A stretch of 5,146 bases of DNA, from contig JAQVIE010000118.1 of assembly GCA_028695895.1 (NCBI GenBank), positions 1-5,146 on the forward strand, given 5' to 3'. Shown in pieces: positions 1-5,146 of this stretch. Source of the DNA: Methanospirillum sp. Its GTDB lineage: Archaea; Halobacteriota; Methanomicrobia; Methanomicrobiales; Methanospirillaceae. The notes below the pieces were generated by a model. The model searched no databases, was not told where the DNA came from, and saw only the letters and a list, made by a program, of their open reading frames with translations. The translations under genes and the position numbers were made by a program. The number at the start of each line of letters is the position of its first letter. The first letter of the stretch is position 1.

Positions 1-1
1 T

Positions 2-2104
2 GTAAATGCTTACATGCCAATATCTGCCAATTTTACCTTTAGTTCAGAGGGAAGTTGTCCTCCACCGGCAAAACAACCGTTCCCTGTTGATTTTTCATTT
101 TTTGTCAACGAAACAGAGGTTGGTGAAAGCATACCTGATGTATTTAACTGGAGCTTTGGTGATGGATCTGCAAATGATACAGGAAAAGATCCAACTCATA
201 TTTTTTATTTACCCGGGCTGTATAATGTTACCCTGACTACACAGAACCTGACTCATGACATTGATACATCAGAGATGAAACAGGTGGATGTAACTGGTTT
301 ATATGCCAATTTCATAGCTGATCCAATGATTGGTTATCAAACCACAACTAATCAGCCAGTTAAGGTTAATTTTACTTATGACCAGGCAAATGTGACTGAT
401 GCTGGTGCAACGTTTTTCCATTGGGATTTTGGCAATGGGGACTCTACAAATGAACCAGATACCACAGTATCGACAATATATGACCAGCCTGGAACTTACA
501 TTGTATCATTTACTGTAGGAAATAATTGTGAACAGTATAACACGACCTCTAAAAAAGTAACAATTATTGAAAGGCCGGTTGCAAACTTTACTTATCGTCC
601 CAGTTATGGAACTTTTCCATTATTTGTGCAGTTTAATGATACATCGACAGATTCACCAAATCAATGGGAGTGGGACTTTGGTGATGGAAGCCTGCGTAGT
701 ACAGAACAAAATACTACACATAAATACAATTCACCTGGTTCATATCTGGTCACTTTAAAGGTAAAAAACACAACTGTTGTTCCAATTTGGAATCCGGCGC
801 CATTATCTCGCTATATAACTTTGTCTTCCGGAATTGACGCAAATTTCACAGCAAACAGGAGTATTGGGGCAAGTCCGTTAACGGTTCAGTTTACTGATAA
901 ATCATCCCCTTCTGGTCTTGTATCTGACTGGAGCTGGGACTTTGGTGATAATTCTGAAAAGAGTAATCTAACCAATCCTGTTCATACCTTTGTCGGGCCA
1001 GGAAATTACATGGTAAACCTGACTGTGTGGAATGCAACAACCAAGGCCCAGGGTAATCATGAAAAAGAGATTAAGGTTCTTGATCAGCTTGTTGCAAATT
1101 TCAAACCAAATGAAACAGTACGAATGAATAAATCTGAAGGTGTACAGTTTACTGACCTCTCAACCGGAGATATATCTATCTGGTACTGGGATTTTGGCGA
1201 TGGAAATCATTCGTACAACAAAAATCCGGTAAACATCTTCCCTGAATATGATCAGTACCCGGTAAGCCTGACTATTGAAAATCAATATGGGGATACAGAT
1301 TTTATTGAATTTCTTGTAATTGTTACACCGGCAGAATGGCCATACATTGATTTCGAAGTGAAACCTCCGGTTGCAAATAAGATGGATATTGTCAATTTTG
1401 TAGTGACTGAAATCGGTGGAACTGATGTAAGCACACCAGAATGGGACTTTGGTGATGGCTCAGAAAAGGTTATTAAAAATAACCCGACACATCAGTTCCA
1501 GAAATCAGGCAAGTTTAATGTGACTGCCATGGTCTCAAATGATTATGGTACTGCAAATAAAACTCACATTGCATCAATACGCGGTCTTGATGCCAACTTT
1601 ACCATTGTGCCTCCGGGTGGCTGGGCAGTTGTGAACACTCCGGTAACGTTTATTGATAGTTCGACAGGTAATCCGGAAAAGTGGTTATGGGATTTTGATG
1701 ATGGAAGCACGGAAACAACCTATAATAACTTCATTGTACATTCTTTCACAAAAGAAGGGGTTTATAATGTTAATATGACAGCAACGAACTGGGAACCAGT
1801 TTCAGATTCAATCTCTCACAAACTGACTATAGTAAATAAATCTGTTCCTCAGGGTGTTGACTTTGAGGTTCCTGGACTTCATTACAGTGGAAAAGCCCCG
1901 TTTGATGTTCAATTTGAAGACAAAACACCTTCCCAGTCAAATGTTATTGACTGGTTCTGGGAGTTTGGAGATGGTTCGAACTCATTTGAGCAGGCACCAA
2001 CCCACCGGTATGAGAAACCAGGGCAGTATACAGTGACCCTGACCGTGCGTAATGAAAATGGAACCAATGAGAAGCGGCGTGTTGCATACGTCGTTGTCTT
2101 ATAA
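2..2104 (+). CDS. PKD-repeat surface protein, 3' portion (5' end outside window)
   Basis: The frame is open from the first bases of the window to a TAA at 2102-2104, giving 700 residues. Codons lie in frame ahead of the first ATG (position 14) with no start signal, so the gene very probably begins upstream. The product is eight tandem PKD domains of about 80-95 residues, each with the hallmark W-[DES]-F-[GD]-[DN]-[GN] turn and a later PG-x-Y-x-V-x-[LF]-type strand. PKD domains are Ig-like beta-sandwiches, common in archaeal surface-layer and adhesin-like proteins, so an extracellular structural or binding role is inferred; no catalytic domain is visible. NxS/T sequons are frequent, which fits archaeal N-glycosylation. 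Only two cysteines were seen, in PKD1 (codon 56-58) and PKD2 (codon 527-529). The chain ends right after PKD8 with a valine-rich strand. There is no C-terminal membrane segment, PGF-CTERM-like tail or dockerin, so any anchor or enzymatic domain must lie in the missing N-terminal part. Confidence 0.93.
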   Translation, partial: VNAYMPISANFTFSSEGSCPPPAKQPFPVDFSFFVNETEVGESIPDVFNWSFGDGSANDTGKDPTHIFYLPGLYNVTLTTQNLTHDIDTSEMKQVDVTGLYANFIADPMIGYQTTTNQPVKVNFTYDQANVTDAGATFFHWDFGNGDSTNEPDTTVSTIYDQPGTYIVSFTVGNNCEQYNTTSKKVTIIERPVANFTYRPSYGTFPLFVQFNDTSTDSPNQWEWDFGDGSLRSTEQNTTHKYNSPGSYLVTLKVKNTTVVPIWNPAPLSRYITLSSGIDANFTANRSIGASPLTVQFTDKSSPSGLVSDWSWDFGDNSEKSNLTNPVHTFVGPGNYMVNLTVWNATTKAQGNHEKEIKVLDQLVANFKPNETVRMNKSEGVQFTDLSTGDISIWYWDFGDGNHSYNKNPVNIFPEYDQYPVSLTIENQYGDTDFIEFLVIVTPAEWPYIDFEVKPPVANKMDIVNFVVTEIGGTDVSTPEWDFGDGSEKVIKNNPTHQFQKSGKFNVTAMVSNDYGTANKTHIASIRGLDANFTIVPPGGWAVVNTPVTFIDSSTGNPEKWLWDFDDGSTETTYNNFIVHSFTKEGVYNVNMTATNWEPVSDSISHKLTIVNKSVPQGVDFEVPGLHYSGKAPFDVQFEDKTPSQSNVIDWFWEFGDGSNSFEQAPTHRYEKPGQYTVTLTVRNENGTNEKRRVAYVVVL
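17..2101 (+). repeat. Array of eight tandem PKD domains
   Basis: Approximate domain limits are 17-298, 299-571, 572-832, 833-1087, 1088-1330, 1331-1585, 1586-1855 and 1856-2101. The diagnostic turn reads WSFGDG (149-166), WDFGNG (422-439), WDFGDG (671-688), WDFGDN (935-952), WDFGDG (1187-1204), WDFGDG (1442-1459), WDFDDG (1688-1705) and WEFGDG (1958-1975). Most domains open with an A-N-F or D-F strand after a short linker. The copies are clearly diverged in sequence, so this is an old domain array rather than a recent tandem DNA duplication. PKD5 is the most degenerate after its turn: the usual PG-x-Y motif is replaced by D-Q-Y-P-V. Confidence 0.92.
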
Positions 2105-2116
2105 TAGTCTTCTCAA

Positions 2117-2166
2117 TTTTCTTTTTTTCTTGAAAAATTCATCAATTCTGAATTTTTGTTTTGTTT
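2117..2166 (+). terminator. Probable transcription terminator: T-tracts with AT-rich hairpin
   Basis: Thirteen bases after the PKD gene stop there is a pyrimidine tract (2117-2129, nearly all T). It is followed by a perfect 8-bp inverted repeat, AAAAATTC (2133-2140) and GAATTTTT (2150-2157), with a 9-base loop, and then another T-rich run (2153-2166). Archaeal RNA polymerase terminates at oligo-T stretches, so this is a likely terminator for the upstream gene. The stem is entirely weak pairing apart from one G-C pair, so the T-tracts probably matter more than the hairpin. Confidence 0.55.
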
Positions 2167-2251
2167 CGGCAAATTTTTATTTAAATATGAATTCAGTATT
2201 TATTCCTGATGTAAATAGAAAATTGGATGTATATATGACATATTTCCATAT

Positions 2252-2262
2252 CTATATATATG
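2252..2262 (+). promoter_or_regulatory. Candidate archaeal TATA box for the downstream gene
   Basis: The run CTATATATATG matches the archaeal TATA-box style (YTTATATA-like). A TATA box here predicts transcription starting roughly 25 bases downstream, near 2280-2287. That would give a leader of about 85-90 bases before the ATG at 2372, or about 25 bases before the ATG at 2309. Other AT-rich candidates are at 2229-2236 and 2175-2187, the latter preceded by a BRE-like GCAAA. The whole intergenic region is AT-rich, so the choice among them is uncertain. No convincing BRE precedes this element. Confidence 0.4.
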
Positions 2263-2297
2263 ATGAACAATATAACCCTGATTAATTCCTGTTGCGA

Positions 2298-2305
2298 GGT
2301 GCACC
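2298..2305. promoter_or_regulatory. 8-bp perfect palindrome GGTGCACC in the leader
   Basis: GGTGCACC is its own reverse complement and stands out as GC-rich within AT-rich surroundings. It lies just after the predicted transcription start, where an archaeal repressor could bind. It also overlaps the Shine-Dalgarno-like GAGGTG at 2296-2301. An 8-bp palindrome can arise by chance, so an operator role is only a possibility. Confidence 0.2.
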
Positions 2306-2308
2306 CGT

Positions 2309-2326
2309 ATGAGGAATGCGTTTTAG
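2309..2326 (+). other. Five-codon upstream ORF (MRNAF-amber) with strong SD, in frame with the next gene
   Basis: GAGGTG at 2296-2301 matches the archaeal anti-Shine-Dalgarno well and sits 7 bases before an ATG at 2309. That ATG opens only five codons (M R N A F) before TAG at 2324-2326. The mini-ORF is in the same frame as the large gene at 2372, and no other stop lies between them. It may be a leader peptide that modulates translation, the remnant of an older start cut off by an amber mutation, or a sequencing error. Amber read-through would give a 21-residue N-terminal extension ahead of the signal peptide. The SD, spacing and stop are directly visible; the role is inference. Confidence 0.35.
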
Positions 2327-2341
2327 AAAAACAAGGCATTC
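2314..2341 (+). promoter_or_regulatory. Leader hairpin upstream of the PEGA/InlB-repeat gene
   Basis: GAATGC (2314-2319) pairs with GCATTC (2336-2341). Inside it, GTTTT (2320-2324) pairs with AAAAC (2328-2332), leaving a 3-base AGA loop and a 3-base AAG bulge on the 3' arm, for 11 base pairs in all. The hairpin overlaps the 3' end of the mini-ORF, including part of its TAG in the loop, and ends 30 bases before the ATG at 2372. Direct repeats of CGTATG (2306-2311 and 2343-2348) flank it. Translation of the mini-ORF would melt the hairpin, so a coupling role is conceivable. No known riboswitch class was recognised. Confidence 0.4.
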
Positions 2342-2355
2342 ACGTATGGAAGGGA

Positions 2356-2365
2356 AGGGGACGAT
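2356..2365 (+). promoter_or_regulatory. Weak ribosome binding site for the gene at 2372
   Basis: AGGGGACGAT matches 7 of 10 positions of the ideal AGGAGGTGAT and ends 6 bases before the ATG at 2372. It lies within a purine-rich run starting at 2348. It supports the 2372 start but is a poorer match than the GAGGTG ahead of the mini-ORF at 2309. Confidence 0.45.
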
Positions 2366-2371
2366 CAAATT

Positions 2372-5146
2372 ATGGGAAAGGTTCAGATAATTCCGTTTAT
2401 TGCAGTGGCATGTGTATTCATGCTTCTCGTGACCGGATCTATGGCCGCTCCATCAAAAGGGGTTATTTATGTTGATTCCAATCCGGATGGGGCCGAGATT
2501 TATCTCACCAATACTTCAGTATCGCCTGATAACCTGACAGCTCATGATACTGCAGGTATTACACCGAGGGAATTTTTTGTTGATCCCGGGACATACCAGT
2601 TATTTCTGAAGAAATATGGATACATCACCTGGTGGAATAAATCATTCACAGTCACTCCGGGTTCATACCATGACTATAATGTAACCCTGACTGAAATCAA
2701 TCCGCAATATGGGGCTATTCATATCAATACCCAGCCACCAGGAGCAAATCTTGTTCTTCAGCGGTTTATTCCGAATGTTACAAGTGTAATATATAGTTCA
2801 ACTCCTGCATCGGTTGAGTCGCTTCCACCTGGAACCTACAATTATTCTGTAACAAAGGATGGTTATTATCCACATTCTGACACAACTGTGGTAACTGCGG
2901 GTGATGTAACTGAAATCTATGTTCCGCTGGTGCCTATCCCTGATACCGGAATTGTAACCTTTAAAAGTGAGCCTAACAGTGCCAGAGTTCTTATTGCCGG
3001 TGGAAGTATCTCGGAAACAGATCTTAAATTTGAAATTGAAAAGTTCCTGGAATCATTTGAAGGCTCTGCAGATGAAGCATCAATGCAGATAAAGAACATG
3101 ATGGTGACAGAAACCGTCCCACCGGTAAAAAATGTTGCAGGTCTTGTTGGAACAGCTCCATTTGATATGGAGCTTCATGAGGGTGAATATCTGTATAAAT
3201 ACTTCCTTGATGGCTATTCCATGAAAGAAGAGGTAGGTTTCTTTAATCTTTCTGTTGGGGAGAAAAAGACTATAGTAGAGACCTTAATTCCAGATCAGGA
3301 ATATGTCCAGGTTTACTTTGAGACCAATATCGACGATGAGGGAGGAGCGAATGTTCGTGTTGATGGTGAACTGGTGAATACAACTCCATGCTGGGTATAC
3401 CTCCCATCACAGCAGATCGTGAATGTGTCCTTTGATCAGATGCCTCTGTATGCAGTAAAGAATGTAACTGTTGATACAACTCTGTTTGAGGGCAGACCTT
3501 CTAAATGGGGAGATATTATCCTGCTTGAACTGATGACATATTATATTACTGCTACAGCTGATGCTCATAGTTCTATCACTCCTTCTGGTGTTATTGCGGT
3601 GAAGGCAGGTAATACTCAGCCCTTCAATCTGACTGGTGAAAAACCGGCATGGCTGGTTGGAAATCTTACTGTTGTAAGAGATGGATATGATCCGATTACC
3701 TATACATACAGTCAGTATGAGCAAGAGTACCTGCATTCCAAGGTATTAGAGAATGCAACGCTGACTGTAACATCTGAAAAAAAGAGAGTTGCCGTGAATG
3801 CTACTGCAGGGAAGGGAGGATCCGTAAATTATCCGGGTATCACCCTGTACGAATTTGAAACCCCAAGTTACCAGTATAATTTCACTGCTGATGAGGGATA
3901 TGTGTTCAAGGAACTCTGGGTTGACGGGGAGAAAAAATTCAACGATAAATGGGATTTCCCTGCATCACAGATGATCCATAACCATAGTCTTCTCGGGCTC
4001 TTTAGACCTACTCATGTCCTTATTACACCGGTTGCAACAACCGGAGGTAGTATTCTTGACGGAACTTCTGAAGCAACACCTTACTGGATTGAATACCTTG
4101 GATGTTCTCATCAGCACGAAGTTGTTGCCAATCCCGGGTACCGGTTCATTCATGCAAACTTTACATCTACTGATGCAGAAGAGATTCTCTTATCTGAATC
4201 AGACAAGATTTATATTGGTTCAATCTGTGATATTGATAAAAATACTACTATTACAGCACACTTCGAACCATTTAACTTAACAGTAAACTCGCGTTCAGAA
4301 GATGAGACAAAAGGGATTATCGTTCCTTCTTTGTCTAATTACACTGCCGGATATGGAGAAGAACTCTCTTTTACCTCCAATCCATTTGCCGGATATCAGT
4401 TATCAGAAATTACTGATAATGGCATTTCAAAAGGAGCTGTAAACCCGTATAACATCACAGTCACTGAAGATCACGACATTATTGCACATTTTCAGTCTGA
4501 CGTCCTGACCATCGAGGCGGTCGCTGGTGAGGGCGGTATAATTGAACCTGAAGGCATCGTGAATGTCACCTATGACAATAGCCAGTGCTTCAATATCACC
4601 GCAAATATTAACTATTACATCTCATCAGTGGCAATCGACGGGGAGGAGACCGGGAACCAGACAAGTCCATACCAATACTGCTTTAACAATGTGACCAAAA
4701 ATCACAATATCTCTGCATTTTTTACCCAGTATGCCTATACAATTACACCATCAGCAGGTGTTGGAGGAACAATCAGTCCGCCCACCCCACAGGTAGTCCC
4801 TATCAGTGAATCAGCCACCTTTACAATAATTCCAAACAGCTGTTACAATATCAAAGATGTTTTTGTAGATGATGAGAGCCAGGGTGCAATTTCTATCTAT
4901 ACCTTTGAAGACGTAACTGAGGATCACACCATTCACGCCGATTTCCAGATTAAGACATATGAGATTCTGGTAAACCAGAGTGAGGGAGGAGAGATTGATC
5001 CTGCAGGTGAAGACGGAATTGTAATGACCAATTGTGGAAGCACCCAGTGCTTTAATATTACACCTGATGAAGGCAATGCCATTTATGATGTAATTGTTGA
5101 CAACAGTTCGGTCGGCGTGTATGATCAGTACTGTTTTACCAATATC
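2372..5146 (+). CDS. Exported PEGA / divergent InlB-repeat surface protein, 5' portion (3' end outside window)
   Basis: The frame stays open for 925 codons to the last base of the window, so the C-terminus is missing. The ATG at 2372 is the only plausible full-length start: the in-frame codons back to the TAG at 2324-2326 contain no ATG, GTG or TTG. Residues 1-26 form a Sec signal peptide, with K3, a hydrophobic core at about 6-20 and likely cleavage after SMA (25) or MAA (26). PEGA domains follow at about 30-106 and 114-186. A third (193-305) is interrupted by an insertion, and a PEGA-like module spans 311-374. From about 390 the chain turns into InlB B-type beta repeats, clearest at 711-784 and 788-858. 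PEGA and InlB repeats are small beta modules typical of cell-surface proteins; no catalytic motif is visible. I counted 29 NxS/T sequons, suggesting heavy N-glycosylation. An adhesin, sheath or scaffold role is inferred; the exact function is unknown. An anchor would be expected in the missing part. Confidence 0.93.
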   Translation, partial: MGKVQIIPFIAVACVFMLLVTGSMAAPSKGVIYVDSNPDGAEIYLTNTSVSPDNLTAHDTAGITPREFFVDPGTYQLFLKKYGYITWWNKSFTVTPGSYHDYNVTLTEINPQYGAIHINTQPPGANLVLQRFIPNVTSVIYSSTPASVESLPPGTYNYSVTKDGYYPHSDTTVVTAGDVTEIYVPLVPIPDTGIVTFKSEPNSARVLIAGGSISETDLKFEIEKFLESFEGSADEASMQIKNMMVTETVPPVKNVAGLVGTAPFDMELHEGEYLYKYFLDGYSMKEEVGFFNLSVGEKKTIVETLIPDQEYVQVYFETNIDDEGGANVRVDGELVNTTPCWVYLPSQQIVNVSFDQMPLYAVKNVTVDTTLFEGRPSKWGDIILLELMTYYITATADAHSSITPSGVIAVKAGNTQPFNLTGEKPAWLVGNLTVVRDGYDPITYTYSQYEQEYLHSKVLENATLTVTSEKKRVAVNATAGKGGSVNYPGITLYEFETPSYQYNFTADEGYVFKELWVDGEKKFNDKWDFPASQMIHNHSLLGLFRPTHVLITPVATTGGSILDGTSEATPYWIEYLGCSHQHEVVANPGYRFIHANFTSTDAEEILLSESDKIYIGSICDIDKNTTITAHFEPFNLTVNSRSEDETKGIIVPSLSNYTAGYGEELSFTSNPFAGYQLSEITDNGISKGAVNPYNITVTEDHDIIAHFQSDVLTIEAVAGEGGIIEPEGIVNVTYDNSQCFNITANINYYISSVAIDGEETGNQTSPYQYCFNNVTKNHNISAFFTQYAYTITPSAGVGGTISPPTPQVVPISESATFTIIPNSCYNIKDVFVDDESQGAISIYTFEDVTEDHTIHADFQIKTYEILVNQSEGGEIDPAGEDGIVMTNCGSTQCFNITPDEGNAIYDVIVDNSSVGVYDQYCFTNI
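2459..3493 (+). repeat. PEGA-domain block (three PEGA modules plus one PEGA-like)
   Basis: PEGA1 (2459-2689) has the opening strand GVIYVDSNPDGAEIYL and the core PGTYQLFLKKYGY. PEGA2 (2711-2929) repeats this as GAIHINTQPPGANLVL and PPGTYNYSVTKDGYY. PEGA3 (2948-3286) has GIVTFKSEPNSARVLIAGG and, after an insertion, EGEYLYKYFLDGYS. A fourth, weaker module (3302-3493) has YVQVYFETNI, the fragment GANVRVDGELVNTTP and a poor version of the second half. PEGA modules are about 70 residues and are named for the P-E-G-A motif, here PDGA, PPGA and PNSA. They are widespread in archaeal and bacterial surface proteins, where they are thought to act as binding or spacer modules. Confidence 0.8.
3005..3145 (+). 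other. Charged, probably helical insertion within the third PEGA module
   Basis: About 47 residues (212-258) separate the opening strand of PEGA3 from its TAPFDMELHEGEY half; in PEGA1 and PEGA2 the same gap is much shorter. The segment is rich in E, K, D, S, M and hydrophobics (for example DLKFEIEKFLESF and ASMQIKNMM). It has no NxS/T sequon, unlike the rest of the protein, and looks amphipathic-helical rather than beta. The reading frame is intact, so it is a domain-level insertion and not a frameshift artefact. Its function is not known. Confidence 0.5.
3539..5146 (+). repeat. Chain of divergent InlB B-type repeats (about seven, last one cut by the window)
   Basis: Approximate units start at 3539 (degenerate), 3788, 4010, 4271, 4502, 4733 and 4955. 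The best unit (4733-4945) shows the classic pattern: YTITPSAGVGGTISPP, then ATFTIIPNSCYNIKDVFVD, then IYTFEDVTEDHTIHADF. The units at 4502-4723 and 4955-5146 follow the same pattern with QCFNIT in place of TFTIxP and QYCF in place of YTF. The units at 3788-4003, 4010-4267 and 4271-4495 keep the GG-x-[IV] opening or a counterpart, the N-P/D-x-GY turn, and the terminal HxI/TTI-xAHF strand where present. The unit at 3539 keeps only the first half recognisably. This resembles the divergent InlB B-repeat (Flg_new_2-type) family of surface proteins. Unit limits are by eye. Confidence 0.75.

Noticed and set aside
2052..2285. Plus-strand ORF of 77 codons overlapping the end of the PKD gene and the spacer
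   Set aside because: Its first part is a frame-shadow of PKD8 and the rest is AT-rich spacer translation. Neither its start nor the internal ATG at 2187 (32 codons) has a ribosome binding site, and the encoded sequence has no recognisable domain.
2291..2341. Possible tRNA or small structured RNA gene in the spacer
   Set aside because: The GC-rich start and hairpin do not form a cloverleaf, and there is no T-arm GTTCRA motif or acceptor pairing.
2402..2413. Lipobox-like AVAC at residues 11-14 of the second protein
   Set aside because: The hydrophobic core continues through residue 20 and is followed by a good signal-peptidase I-type site (SMA/MAA), so a lipoprotein cysteine at 14 is unlikely.
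2260..2475. Plus-strand ORF of 71 codons overlapping the start of the PEGA/InlB gene
   Set aside because: It begins inside the TATA-like element, has no SD and runs out of frame through the signal-peptide region of the real gene.
2917..4153. Several minus-strand ORFs of 60-109 codons
   Set aside because: All lie antisense to the continuous PEGA/InlB coding frame, have no domain signature and look like chance open frames.
4014..4280. Plus-strand ORF of 88 codons inside the PEGA/InlB gene
   Set aside because: It is out of frame with the repeat-bearing frame, which carries conserved InlB-type motifs across the same bases.
1..5146. CRISPR array, insertion sequence or other mobile element
   Set aside because: No regularly spaced DNA repeats, terminal inverted repeats or transposase or integrase motifs were seen. 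The repetition present is diverged protein-domain repetition.

Overview
The window looks archaeal, most likely a methanogen of the Methanomicrobiales (Methanospirillum-like). This is inferred from three things. Two very large, predicted exported surface proteins are built from PKD, PEGA and InlB-type beta repeats. N-glycosylation sequons are extremely dense in both. The intergenic region carries an archaeal-style TATA element and T-rich termination tracts. No taxonomic marker gene is present, so the assignment is tentative.

Layout: bases 2-2104 (+) are the 3' part of a gene whose start lies upstream of the window. It encodes eight consecutive PKD domains and stops directly after the last one. 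Bases 2105-2371 are an AT-rich intergenic region. It has a hairpin and T-tracts after the first gene, a TATA-like element near 2253-2262, and a structured leader containing a palindrome, a five-codon reading frame with the best Shine-Dalgarno match in the region, and an 11-bp hairpin. Bases 2372 to the window end (+) are the 5' part of a second gene, open for 925 codons without a stop. It encodes a signal peptide, about four PEGA or PEGA-like modules and then a chain of divergent InlB B-type repeats running off the edge. The minus strand holds no convincing gene.

Both genes point the same way and probably encode cell-envelope or extracellular, glycosylated adhesin-like or scaffold proteins. 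The terminator-like region followed by a separate promoter suggests independent transcripts. No enzyme, defence system or mobile element is visible. The most notable points are an in-frame amber codon between a well-placed upstream start and the second gene, paired cysteines at equivalent positions in several InlB-type repeats, and a charged, probably helical insertion inside the third PEGA module.
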